Origin: Sphingobacterium thalpophilum
GTDB taxonomy: Bacteria; Bacteroidota; Bacteroidia; Sphingobacteriales; Sphingobacteriaceae
Assembly (NCBI GenBank): GCA_945878525.1
Contig: CAMCTU010000011.1
Location: forward strand, 1 to 37,173
DNA: 37,173 bases
Reading direction: 5' to 3'
The translations under genes were made by a program, and so were the position numbers. This document shows, one piece after another, positions 1 through 9,379 of this stretch (positions within the stretch are counted from its first letter, which is position 1; each line of letters begins with the position of its first letter). The notes under the pieces are model-generated. The model was given only the letters and a program-made list of their open reading frames with translations, was not told where the DNA came from and made no database searches.

Positions 1-1368
1 CTAAGCACAATTGATCCGGCATCAGGAAAAACATTGGAAAAAATGGATCATCTGGCTGTTTTTCCTGCCAATTTATTTGTCACCCCAAAAGACCGGCTAA
101 CCCAATCTATCTGGGCTATTCAGGAAGAACTGGAAAGTCGAAAACAGCAGTTTTTGGATGAGAAACGATTTCTAGAAGCTAAAAGACTGGAAGAACGGGT
201 CAATTATGACCTGGAAATGATCCGTGAATTAGGTTATTGTAGCGGAATTGAAAATTACTCCCGCTTTTTTGATGGAAGAACCCCGGGTATGCGACCGTTC
301 TGTCTGCTGGATTATTTCCCGGATGATTATCTGATGGTGATAGACGAAAGCCATGTAACCGTTCCACAAATCCGGGCAATGTACGGGGGCGACCGTTCCA
401 GAAAAATCTCTCTGGTGGATTATGGTTTCCGTTTGCCGGCAGCACTAGACAACCGTCCCCTGAACTTTAATGAATTTGAAAAACTTGCCCCACAGACCAT
501 TTATGTAAGTGCCACTCCAGGTGATTACGAACTGGAGCAAACTGAAGGGGTATTTGTTGAGCAGGTGATCCGGCCTACGGGACTTTTGGATCCGGAAATT
601 GAGATCCGGCCTGTGGTAAATCAGGTTGACGACCTGCTTGATGAGATCGACAAAACAGTCAAACTTGGTGATAGAATACTTGTTACTACCCTGACCAAAC
701 GGATGTCCGAGGAACTTACAAAATATATGAACCGTCTTGGAATTAAAGTAAGATATATTCACTCGGAGGTAAAAACCATGGAAAGGGTTGAAATTCTACG
801 TGACCTTAGACTGGGTGTAATTGATGTTCTGATTGGGATAAACCTACTTCGTGAGGGCCTTGATCTTCCGGAAGTATCATTGGTAGCCATTCTGGATGCT
901 GATAAGGAAGGCTTCCTTCGATCTGAACGATCTTTGATTCAAACAATTGGACGCGCGGCCAGAAATGACCGTGGGCGGGTGATCATGTATGCCGATAAAA
1001 TTACAAACAGTATGCGGGTCACTATTGAAGAAACTAATCGAAGAAGAGAGAAACAGGTTGCATATAATACCAAACATGGTATTACACCAAGGACAGTAGG
1101 AAAATCACGTGAAGCCATTATCGAGCAAACCTCGGTTATGGATTTTAAAGGGGGTGTTCAGAAAACTTATATCGAAAAGGAAATGACCGATAATCTGGCG
1201 GCTGATCCAATCGTTCAATACATGACCAAACCTGAATTACAAAAATCCATAGATAAAACGAAAAAAGAAATGGCCCTTGCAGCGAAAGAAATGGATTTCC
1301 TTTTGGCAGCCAAATTAAGGGACGAAATGTTTGCTTTGGAGAAAGTGATGGAGGAGAGGTTTAATTAA
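1..1368 (+). CDS. uvrB: UvrABC system protein B, C-terminal part (5' end outside the window)
   Basis: Frame is open from base 1 ([18 protein letters not shown]...). UvrB/helicase motifs: [98 protein letters not shown], and a C-terminal UVR motif. Confidence 0.97.
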   Translation, partial: LSTIDPASGKTLEKMDHLAVFPANLFVTPKDRLTQSIWAIQEELESRKQQFLDEKRFLEAKRLEERVNYDLEMIRELGYCSGIENYSRFFDGRTPGMRPFCLLDYFPDDYLMVIDESHVTVPQIRAMYGGDRSRKISLVDYGFRLPAALDNRPLNFNEFEKLAPQTIYVSATPGDYELEQTEGVFVEQVIRPTGLLDPEIEIRPVVNQVDDLLDEIDKTVKLGDRILVTTLTKRMSEELTKYMNRLGIKVRYIHSEVKTMERVEILRDLRLGVIDVLIGINLLREGLDLPEVSLVAILDADKEGFLRSERSLIQTIGRAARNDRGRVIMYADKITNSMRVTIEETNRRREKQVAYNTKHGITPRTVGKSREAIIEQTSVMDFKGGVQKTYIEKEMTDNLAADPIVQYMTKPELQKSIDKTKKEMALAAKEMDFLLAAKLRDEMFALEKVMEERFN

Positions 1369-1370
1369 TT

Positions 1371-1398
1371 GAGAGTGGAGAATGGAGAATTGAAAATT
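1371..1398. repeat. Degenerate 7-nt tandem repeat (GAGAGTG GAGAATG GAGAATT GAAAATT)
   Basis: Direct reading: four consecutive heptads immediately after the uvrB stop. Confidence 0.6.
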
Positions 1399-1474
1399 AA
1401 ATTCCATCTAACTTTCAAATTTGAATTAACCACCAAAATTCATAAACTTCAGACCTCAGACCCCAAACAAATTA

Positions 1475-1672
1475 ATGATGGACGGAAAAAACAGAAAAGA
1501 CATTTATCCCGGACTAGAAGTTGATATTATCCTTAAAAAAGACCAGCGCAATGGTGTAAGAACCAGGGGAATTGTTCAGGCACTACTCACAAGTTCAGCT
1601 TTTCATTCCAGAGGAATCAAAGTAAGGCTTGAAGACGGACAAGTAGGCCGCGTGGTAGAAATATTTGAATAA
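1475..1672 (+). CDS. YwbE-family small protein (DUF2196)
   Basis: 65 aa: KNRKDIYPGLEVDIILKKDQRNGVRTRGIVQALLTSSAFHSRGIKVRLEDGQVGRV, matches the YwbE family pattern. Confidence 0.88.
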   Translation: MMDGKNRKDIYPGLEVDIILKKDQRNGVRTRGIVQALLTSSAFHSRGIKVRLEDGQVGRVVEIFE

Positions 1673-1858
1673 AAACGATCTGAATGAGGTACTTTCTAAG
1701 CAATAAAGTAGGAATTGCTCATTTGCTCATTATCTCAATTTGCTAATTGTTATCCCTCATTTGCAAAATCCGATAGCAATCGGGTTGATAATTCCCTTTC
1801 AGCGTAACTCCATTGTAACATTTACTCCTTATTGAAACATTTTAAAAAAATTAACGTC

Positions 1859-1866
1859 TATATTTG
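1859..1866 (+). promoter_or_regulatory. Putative Bacteroidota -7 box TATATTTG
   Basis: Exact TAnnTTTG consensus 20 nt before the ATG of the DUF4834 gene; no well-spaced -33 element identified. Confidence 0.45.
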
Positions 1867-1885
1867 ATTATTATATTTCGTTATC

Positions 1886-2140
1886 ATGGGAATTTTAAAG
1901 TTTTTATTCATAACCATTTGTATTCTCTGGCTAATTAAAATGATAGCCCGCGTGCTTTTGCCGATCGCATTTCAAAAAATTATAACAAAAGCACAAAATC
2001 AGGCTAATCAACGTTATCAGCAACAGCATAACCAACATCCTGATGGCCGTATCCGTGTAGATTATATGCCGCCGAAAGAAAAAAATCGTGGTGATCAGGC
2101 TGGTGATTTTGTGGAATATGAGGAAGTTAAAAACCCATAG
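1886..2140 (+). CDS. DUF4834-family small membrane-anchored protein
   Basis: 84 aa, N-terminal TM helix (MGILKFLFITICILWLIKMIARVLLP) and a charged tail ending GDFVEYEEVK, typical of this Bacteroidota family. Confidence 0.75.
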   Translation: MGILKFLFITICILWLIKMIARVLLPIAFQKIITKAQNQANQRYQQQHNQHPDGRIRVDYMPPKEKNRGDQAGDFVEYEEVKNP

Positions 2141-2311
2141 TTCCATTTTAATCAGATCAATTTTCTATTTCCTGTTTAGTTTACATGCTTTTTCTGCTGT
2201 AAATTTTGCCAAGATTTACCGATAATTAAGATTTATTTTCATAAAGCTCAATAACAGGCCTTGCAGGTTTAAGCTTTTTTCTATTTTTGGCATTCAACTA
2301 ATTTATGCAGT

Positions 2312-4804
2312 ATGAATAACTGGTTTAAAAGCAATGGAGTACATCTGGCAATCATAGGAATATTTATTTCCTTATGTTTTGTCTATTTCAGTCCGGCATT
2401 GCAAGGTAAAGCCCTCTATCAGAGCGATGTTCTTATGGCTCAGGGGATGCAAAAAGAAATCATGGATGTTAGGGCAAAGGATGGTAAAGGACCATTATGG
2501 ACCAATTCCATGTTTGGCGGTATGCCTGCATTTCAAATATGGGTTCAATATCCAAACAATGTTACCACCTATATCATCTCTTTTTTTAAAACAGTATTCC
2601 CAAATCCAATTGATACCGTTCTTCTTTATCTTTTGGGAGCATATTTGTTATTCTGCGTTTTAAGAATGAACCCATGGCTTGCAGCTGCAGGCGCTATTGC
2701 ATTTGCATTCTCCTCGTATAATTTCCAGATTATTGATGCCGGTCATAGCAATAAAGCAATGGCTATCGCATTTTTTCCTCCTATTCTTGCGGGAATTATA
2801 ATGGCTTTTCGGAGGCAATATCTTATCGGTGCTGTTTTAACTGCCTTATTCCTTGCCATTGAAATCAGAACCAACCATATCCAGATGACTTATTATCTGT
2901 TTATTGCTTTGCTGATTTATGTTGGAATCGAACTATATCACGCGGTTAAATCTAAAACCACTCAGGATTTTCTAAAATCTTTTGGATACCTGGCTGCAGC
3001 AACTCTGCTTGCTATTGCAGTGAATGCAGGGATGCTATGGACAACTTATGAATACGGCGCTGAAACTATCCGGGGAAAATCAAACTTAAAAACTGAAAAG
3101 TCGGAGCCTAATAATGGTCTTGATCGTGAATATGCTTATCAATGGAGTCAGGGACTTGGTGAAAGTTTAACATTTCTGGTACCAAATGCCTATGGAGGTG
3201 CGTCCGGTTCAGGTAATTTGGATGAGAATTCCGAAGTTGCGAAAGTCCTTTCTACCAAAGGTATTCCTGCAGAGCAGCTAATGCCTGCAATGCAGCAATT
3301 ATCGCAGATTGGGCTAAGTACCTACTGGGGCGATAAACAATTCACTTCAGGACCATGGTATTTTGGAGCAAGTATCTGCTTCCTGTTCGTTCTTGGTTTA
3401 TTCATTGTAAAAAACAGAATAAAATGGTGGATTCTGAGTGCGAGTCTTTTGTGTCTTCTGCTCTCTTTCGGAAGGCATTTACCTTTTCTGTCTGATCTTT
3501 TCTTTGACTATTTCCCGCTCTATAATAAATTCAGAGCCGTAGAATCTATCCTGGTTATTACTGCGTTTCTAATTCCTGTATTGGCCATTCTTGCTGTAAA
3601 AGAAGTCGCGTTCCATACCGAGGATCCTAAAAAACTGAATAAAAGCCTTTTGAAGAGTTTATACATTACTGGAGGTCTTCTAATTATCCTAATTGCAATT
3701 CCAACTGTGTTACTGGACTTCAAAACACAGAACCATAACAACTTTATTGAGCAATTAACTCAGGTAACTAATGGAGACCGAGCATTTGCTGATTCTATAG
3801 CTAAGGCACTGGTGGACGACAGAATAAGTCTGGCCAGAATGGATGCTTTGAGATCTCTTTTCTTTGTTCTCATTGGAGCCGGATTAATTTGGGCATTGAT
3901 CAGAAAGAAAATGAATCCTCAGGTAACATTTATGATTTTAGCTGCTGTGATTTTGACAGATATGTGGAATATTGACAGACGATATCTGAATAATGAAAAA
4001 TTTGTAGAGAAAAATATCCTTGCTCAACAATTTAAAACAAGGGATGTAGATCAGATTATTCAGAGAGATGGATCAATTTATCGTGTCCTTGATCTTGCCT
4101 CCGGCAATCCATTCTCCAATTCAATTCCTTCTTACTTCCATAAAAGCATTGGAGGCTATCATGCAGCAAAATTGAAGAGATATCAGGAGGTGCTGGATAA
4201 ACAATTCAATGGAGCAATCAATGAGGACGTTCTGGATATGTTGAATACAAAATATTTGATCACCTCAGATCAAAATGGCGAGAAAGAAACCATGGTAAAC
4301 CGTTCTACTGCCGCAGGAAATGCCTGGTTTGTTCAGAATGTGGAATATGTAAAAAGTGCTGATGAGGAAATGCTGGCAATCAGCAGCTTCGATCCAAAAA
4401 AGGTAATGGTTGTACATGAAGAGTTTAAGCCGTTAATTGATATAAAAAAGGTTGGATATGATGGAAATTCTTTCATCAGACTTACAAATTATCATCCCGA
4501 TCATATGACCTATGAATACTCCTCAGGAAGAGATGTGCTTGCAGTATTTTCAGAGATCTGGTATGAAAAAGGATGGAATGCGTATTTAGACGGGGAAAAA
4601 ATTCCTTATTTCAGGGCTGATTATCTTTTAAGAGCCGCCCAACTGCCCGGTGGAAATCACAAAATCGAATTCAAATTCGAACCTACTTCCTATTACACAG
4701 GTGAAATCATATCATTGATTGCCTCTATCCTGCTTATTCTGGGTTTGGGTTATGCGTTCTACACCGAAATGAAAAGTAAAAATCCAGAGCTGGTAGAAGC
4801 GTAG
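2312..4804 (+). CDS. YfhO-family integral membrane protein (glycosyltransferase-like)
   Basis: 830 aa, multi-TM; SDVLMAQGMQKEI, GGMPAFQIWVQYPNN, FSSYNFQIIDAGHSNKAMAIAFFP, C-terminal FSEIWYEKGWNAYLDGEKIPYFRADYLLRAAQLPGGNHKIEFKFEP typical of YfhO. Confidence 0.9.
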   Translation: MNNWFKSNGVHLAIIGIFISLCFVYFSPALQGKALYQSDVLMAQGMQKEIMDVRAKDGKGPLWTNSMFGGMPAFQIWVQYPNNVTTYIISFFKTVFPNPIDTVLLYLLGAYLLFCVLRMNPWLAAAGAIAFAFSSYNFQIIDAGHSNKAMAIAFFPPILAGIIMAFRRQYLIGAVLTALFLAIEIRTNHIQMTYYLFIALLIYVGIELYHAVKSKTTQDFLKSFGYLAAATLLAIAVNAGMLWTTYEYGAETIRGKSNLKTEKSEPNNGLDREYAYQWSQGLGESLTFLVPNAYGGASGSGNLDENSEVAKVLSTKGIPAEQLMPAMQQLSQIGLSTYWGDKQFTSGPWYFGASICFLFVLGLFIVKNRIKWWILSASLLCLLLSFGRHLPFLSDLFFDYFPLYNKFRAVESILVITAFLIPVLAILAVKEVAFHTEDPKKLNKSLLKSLYITGGLLIILIAIPTVLLDFKTQNHNNFIEQLTQVTNGDRAFADSIAKALVDDRISLARMDALRSLFFVLIGAGLIWALIRKKMNPQVTFMILAAVILTDMWNIDRRYLNNEKFVEKNILAQQFKTRDVDQIIQRDGSIYRVLDLASGNPFSNSIPSYFHKSIGGYHAAKLKRYQEVLDKQFNGAINEDVLDMLNTKYLITSDQNGEKETMVNRSTAAGNAWFVQNVEYVKSADEEMLAISSFDPKKVMVVHEEFKPLIDIKKVGYDGNSFIRLTNYHPDHMTYEYSSGRDVLAVFSEIWYEKGWNAYLDGEKIPYFRADYLLRAAQLPGGNHKIEFKFEPTSYYTGEIISLIASILLILGLGYAFYTEMKSKNPELVEA

Positions 4805-4849
4805 TCCCGTCATTTCGATGAGCGAACTCAATTTGCGCCTTTTAAAAGA

Positions 4850-6324
4850 TAATTAGTCGAGCCTTAAAAAGTCATTTTTGAAAAGCAAATATAGTCGAAT
4901 GGCTTTTTGTTGCGCAATAGATTTTGAGTAGGAACTGGTAAAAAAGCCGCCAAAGATTGTTTTTCCAGATATTCATCATTCTTTTAAAGTTCATTGCAGC
5001 TGCTGCCAGCATTACATTGATATCATCGCCTTTGATTGCCTTGTAAAAGTTTCTGCTTAGGCGATGATCCGCCTTCAAATGACCGATTTTAGGCTCTATA
5101 GCCGCTCTTCTTGTAAAGGCCTTCCTTCGTTTCATCCGTTGATATACATTCAGTTTCTTAGAGAAAGGTTTGGGCGTATGAATCTGTGTCCCTCTCACCT
5201 GACTAATCCCCCGATATCCCCGGTCTACCGCTACTTCTTTCAACACATGGCCACTTAACCGCTGTTGCTGATCTATTGCTGCATCGAGTGTATGACCGTC
5301 GTAATCATTGCCCGGAATGTTTAATGCCCCAATAATCACACCACTGTTACGGGTAATGGTGATCGATACTTTAGAGCCGAATTCATATTTCTTATGCTCC
5401 TTCCCTTTACTGATGCATTTTACATCCGGTTCATGTAAACTGTAGATCTTGTTCTTATCCTGCTTTTTCTGCTGGAGTACCCGGGAGAACAATGCCAGTT
5501 CACCACCATATTGATTCGAACTAAGTTTGCGGCCAAGTTCCCGTACCAGCCTTCCTGCAATCGTTTTTACTTTGCGGTCTGCACGGCGGGCTTTCTGACC
5601 ATTTCGGGGATGGTTTCTGAAGCGCTGGTCTATACCCAGACGCTTTAGGGTTCGGCTATAGCGCTGACGCAGTTCCAGCCCTTCTTTATCTGCTATGGCA
5701 TGACATTTCTTAATGATCTTCCGGTGTAGTTTACTATCGGTCGGGTAAGTGATATTCTTTTCCTGCACAGTGGTGTCTATACTGCCCCTGTCTTCTTTGC
5801 CATCTTTACCATTGATACGGATACTTTCTTTCAGGATCAACTCTACCCCCTGCGGGCCGATGCGGTTGCGGAAATGAACCAGCTCACTGGCCTCACATGG
5901 AGCTATAGGTGTAAATACCTGCCCTCCGCTGAAATATTGGTAATAACCATTCTCTGACCATTGCTCAACCACACTTTCGTCACTCAGGTTACGGATATGC
6001 TTTAACATGAGCAAGGCCACCATGAGCCGGATGGGCTTGGCCGGTCTGCCAAAATCTTCCCGGTAATGCTTGCTGAAACTTTCTTCAAACAATTGCCAGT
6101 TAATCTGATTGGCTAAAATATACAAAGGGTGTTTATTCGATAATTGTTCTTTCAGACCTGGCTGTAAAAAACTTAATTGAGCGGTAATTACTGGTTTACT
6201 GAGCATAATTATCTACAAGCTTATGATACAAAAATCAAAAAAACTTGCAGATAAAACTACTCTATTTTATCAACAAATTGTTGATAATCAAATGGTTATA
6301 TGCTTTTTAAGGCTAGACTAATTA
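4850..6324 (-). mobile_element. IS5-family insertion sequence with terminal inverted repeats
   Basis: Left end 4850 TAATTAGTCGAGCCTTAAAAAG and right end (reverse complement of about 6303-6324) TAATTAGTCTAGCCTTAAAAAG differ at one position and bracket the transposase. The outermost TAATTA is itself palindromic, so the TIR/target-duplication boundary is ambiguous. Confidence 0.85.
4872..6206 (-). CDS. IS5-family DDE transposase
   Basis: 444 aa, full length; N-terminal DUF772-like region (FGRPAKPIRLMVALLMLKHIRNLSDESVVEQW), GSIDTTVQEKNITYPTDSKL, EVAVDRGYRG, and RRAAIEPKIGHLKADHRLSRN supply the D-D-E signature. Confidence 0.95.
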   Translation of the reverse strand: MLSKPVITAQLSFLQPGLKEQLSNKHPLYILANQINWQLFEESFSKHYREDFGRPAKPIRLMVALLMLKHIRNLSDESVVEQWSENGYYQYFSGGQVFTPIAPCEASELVHFRNRIGPQGVELILKESIRINGKDGKEDRGSIDTTVQEKNITYPTDSKLHRKIIKKCHAIADKEGLELRQRYSRTLKRLGIDQRFRNHPRNGQKARRADRKVKTIAGRLVRELGRKLSSNQYGGELALFSRVLQQKKQDKNKIYSLHEPDVKCISKGKEHKKYEFGSKVSITITRNSGVIIGALNIPGNDYDGHTLDAAIDQQQRLSGHVLKEVAVDRGYRGISQVRGTQIHTPKPFSKKLNVYQRMKRRKAFTRRAAIEPKIGHLKADHRLSRNFYKAIKGDDINVMLAAAAMNFKRMMNIWKNNLWRLFYQFLLKIYCATKSHSTIFAFQK

Positions 6325-6440
6325 AACACGAGGAGAAATCTCATGATCAAAAGCGACCATAACATCAACAGATTTCTCCCCAACGCAAATTACAAGCTCA
6401 TGAAGAAAATACTGCAGATGTGTACGGAATGATGGAATGT

Positions 6441-6475
6441 AAAACTTATTTCATATAACTTATAACTTATAACAC
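6441..6475. repeat. 7-nt periodic tandem repeat (AAAACTT ATTTCAT ATAACTT ATAACTT ATAACAC)
   Basis: Direct reading; two perfect ATAACTT units plus degenerate flanking units at the 3' end of the glycosyltransferase gene. Confidence 0.6.
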
Positions 6476-6477
6476 CC

Positions 6478-7230
6478 TCAATCATTCGTCCTTCTATGTT
6501 TCAGGTAATAAAAAGCTAACCTGCTTGCTATAACAGCATGGTTAAACACATTGGGAATTAGACCATAATATTTCGAAAAAATATGGAACCGCTCAATTAA
6601 ACTCTGACTATGCTTCTTTTTTGACATTCCACCAACCAGATACTTTGCAACATAAATTCTTGTATTAACAATCTTTGCAGCCTTTTTAGCTGCCTTAATG
6701 ATCCAATCAATATCTGAACTCAATTTATATTGAGTATCATAAGGCTCAACCAGGGATTTACGGATATAAATAGCCTGATGACTAATACTCATCCCATACT
6801 TAAAGTCTTTCCAGGTAAAAGTTTCAGGTGCTTTATGCCTTCTTTGTCCCAGACTTTTCCAGTCTTCATTATACATCTCAGTCTCCCCATAATAGATGTC
6901 CGCATCAAGAGCAGAGGCAAATACCTTTTCAATAGTATCAGAATCATAGATTTCATCGCCTGAATTCATGAACAAAATATAATCACCACTGCTCAGTGCC
7001 AGTCCTTTGTTCATTGCATCATAAATACCTTTATCCGTTTCAGAAATCAGCTTAGATATTCTTCCTTCATGTTTTTTCAGGATCTCCAGTGTTCCATCTA
7101 CAGAAGCACCATCAATTACAAGGTATTCAATGTTTGGGTAAGTTTGGTTCAATACCGATAGAACCGTGCGTTCAATAGCCCGTACATTATTATACACAAT
7201 AGTAATTACCGTTAATTTAGGCTGGAACAT
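6478..7230 (-). CDS. Glycosyltransferase family 2
   Basis: GT-A signature MFQPKLTVITIVYNNVRAIERTVLSVLNQTYPNIEYLVIDGASVDGT, TDKGIYDAMNKGLALSSGDYILFMNSGDE. Start moved from the ORF track 7302 to the internal Met at 7230, which leaves only a short overlap with the upstream gene. Confidence 0.92.
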   Translation of the reverse strand: MFQPKLTVITIVYNNVRAIERTVLSVLNQTYPNIEYLVIDGASVDGTLEILKKHEGRISKLISETDKGIYDAMNKGLALSSGDYILFMNSGDEIYDSDTIEKVFASALDADIYYGETEMYNEDWKSLGQRRHKAPETFTWKDFKYGMSISHQAIYIRKSLVEPYDTQYKLSSDIDWIIKAAKKAAKIVNTRIYVAKYLVGGMSKKKHSQSLIERFHIFSKYYGLIPNVFNHAVIASRLAFYYLKHRRTND

Positions 7231-8509
7231 GATTTTTAAGCAATGATTCGTATAATTCGATATGTCGGCGTGCAATGGTATGTTCAGAAAAATGATCTTC
7301 AATTGTTTTGCGGGAGTTTGCTCTCAATACCTGGCGATTTGCTGAATAAACCCATGCAATTCCTCGAGCAAGATCTGCAGAAGAACGGTATTCAGCCAGA
7401 TAACCATTTTGCTGATGCTGAACCATATCCGGGATACCACCAGTTCTGAATGCAACTACCGGAGTACCACATGCCAGACTCTCCATTACAGTGTTTGGGA
7501 GATTATCTTCAAGTGAGGGAGCCAAAAAAACATCAGCTACACTGTAACATAAAGCCAGTTTTTCATCATCAGAAATCGTTCCTAGAAAAGTGGTTTTGAT
7601 TGGGAAATCAGGGATGTTCTTATCGTCTCTGTTACCAAAAATGATCAATTCCATCTGATCAGGGTCAAGATCATAATTAGCAGCATAAATTTCTATTGCC
7701 TCTACTAAATAGCTGGTCCCTTTATGCATATCCAAACGGGACGGCATAAAACCGCTCATCATAATGAATTTTCCAGTTTCTAAGCCCAATACATGTCTGG
7801 CCGAACCTTTATCAGATGGCCTGAAAATATCCGTATCCAGCGTGTTCGGAATATTCACAACTTTAGCCGATCTAAGCAAACTGCTCATCCGAACTGAATC
7901 AGCCATCCATCTTCCAGGCGCAATGACGGTAAAATTCAGTCCTGAATAGGCGTTTTTCTTTTGAATCCAGATTTCATGAGACCCGTCGTCAGAACCAGAA
8001 TTCTTCAGTACCGGACAATGACCACACTCCTTCAGAAAATGATCACATTCATACCGCACATGGCATCCACCGGTAAAAGCATTGCTGTCATGGAAAGTCC
8101 ATACGATAGGTTTATTCAAAGCTGACAATTTTGCAAGATCTGCAGGCCTTAAGAATGCATGATTGATCCAGTGCAGATGAATAATATCAGCTGAACGAAG
8201 TAATTCAAGCTTTGAGACATCTCTACCCCATAGCGGAAATGAAAAAGGTATCGGCAATGGCTTGGTAAAGAACTTAGAATAATATCGCTCGACAAGGATT
8301 CCAAATACTGTAATCCATTTATTGAAAAAGCCTTTGGATAGATTGACGGCCCCGGGATTATCCTTGAACAGAAAATTAATTGCCAGTACAGAGTCCAAGC
8401 CCTCGGCTTTCAAGGCTTTATTCAGGCGCAAACAAGCACGCCCAGCACCGCCGTTTCCAGCATATGAATTCAGGTGGATAATTCTCACTACACCAAAAAT
8501 ACAATTCAT
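7217..8509 (-). CDS. Glycosyltransferase family 4 (GT-B)
   Basis: HLNSYAGNGGAGRACLRLNKAL, IIHLHWINHAFL, VFLAPSLEDNLPNTVMESLACGTPVVAFRTGGIPDMV. True start may be internal (GTG before RIIHLNSYAG). Confidence 0.92.
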   Translation of the reverse strand: MNCIFGVVRIIHLNSYAGNGGAGRACLRLNKALKAEGLDSVLAINFLFKDNPGAVNLSKGFFNKWITVFGILVERYYSKFFTKPLPIPFSFPLWGRDVSKLELLRSADIIHLHWINHAFLRPADLAKLSALNKPIVWTFHDSNAFTGGCHVRYECDHFLKECGHCPVLKNSGSDDGSHEIWIQKKNAYSGLNFTVIAPGRWMADSVRMSSLLRSAKVVNIPNTLDTDIFRPSDKGSARHVLGLETGKFIMMSGFMPSRLDMHKGTSYLVEAIEIYAANYDLDPDQMELIIFGNRDDKNIPDFPIKTTFLGTISDDEKLALCYSVADVFLAPSLEDNLPNTVMESLACGTPVVAFRTGGIPDMVQHQQNGYLAEYRSSADLARGIAWVYSANRQVLRANSRKTIEDHFSEHTIARRHIELYESLLKNHVPA

Positions 8510-8602
8510 ATCACTAACAGAAAGATTTTCATAAAAACAAATTGCTTTCCCAGCTAGCTATTTTAACCAGCGTATCTAAAATTTTGTTTTCTTTGCTCAT
8601 GT

Positions 8603-9349
8603 ATGGCAAATCAATTAACCGACAGGCAATTCTGGACCAATTATTGGGAAACCAAACCCGATCTGGCGATAGTGATCTATAAGAATTACCTTTTTCATCA
8701 GCAACTGGAAGAAATAGTCAAAACAAATAAAGTTAAAACGGCTATTGAACTGGGCGGATTTCCAGGGTATTATTCCATATTCCTGCATAAATACCTCGGA
8801 GTAAATACCACTCTTTTCGATTATTTTATTCATTCTGATATTTTAAAAAAAGTACTGAACAAAAATGGCCTGGATGAAAGTGAGATCCCAGTGATTGAGA
8901 ATGATGTTTTTCAGTATCATCCTGAACAGAAATACGATCTGGTGCTTTCCTGCGGTTTGATTGAACATTTTAAGGATACCAAAGATATCATTGAACGGCA
9001 CCTTGAATTTTTAAAGCCCGGGGGTACCTTATTTATTACCCTTCCCAATTTCAGAAGTGTAAATGGCTGGGTTCAAAAAACTTTCGACAGGGATAACTAC
9101 CTGAAACATTATATTGAATGCATGGATACCAAATATCTTGCAGCGATATTGGAAGAAGTCGGTATGAAATCTATAAAATCATCATACTTTGGCCGATACA
9201 GTGTTTGGCTTGAGAATAAAGATCAAAAATCTGGCTTGACAAAAGCATTTATAAAAAGCATCTGGTTTATTGGGAAAGTAGTTACTAAGGTTTTGCCTTT
9301 TGAATCAAAATTATTATCACCCTACATCGTTCTGGAGGCTAGAAAATAA
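8603..9349 (+). CDS. Class I SAM-dependent methyltransferase
   Basis: TAIELGGFPGYYSIFLHKYLG (motif I-like), YDLVLSCGLIEHFKDTKDIIERHLEFLKPGGTLFITLPNF. Confidence 0.87.
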   Translation: MANQLTDRQFWTNYWETKPDLAIVIYKNYLFHQQLEEIVKTNKVKTAIELGGFPGYYSIFLHKYLGVNTTLFDYFIHSDILKKVLNKNGLDESEIPVIENDVFQYHPEQKYDLVLSCGLIEHFKDTKDIIERHLEFLKPGGTLFITLPNFRSVNGWVQKTFDRDNYLKHYIECMDTKYLAAILEEVGMKSIKSSYFGRYSVWLENKDQKSGLTKAFIKSIWFIGKVVTKVLPFESKLLSPYIVLEARK

Positions 9350-9379
9350 TAGTTTTATTTGAAAAAACTTAATCCATCC

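Noticed and set aside
445-762. 105-aa minus-strand ORF (and 200..445, 877..1077)
   Set aside because: Antisense to uvrB; shadow ORFs of a conserved gene.
6343-6432. 29-aa ORF MIKSDHNINRFLPNANYKLMKKILQMCTE with an AGGAG-like sequence upstream
   Set aside because: The AGGAG lies inside the palindromic GAGAAATCT repeat, and Bacteroidota rely weakly on Shine-Dalgarno; no protein-level support.
6441-6475. Short tandem heptads considered as a CRISPR array
   Set aside because: 7-nt units without spacers of 25-40 nt; no cas genes in the window.
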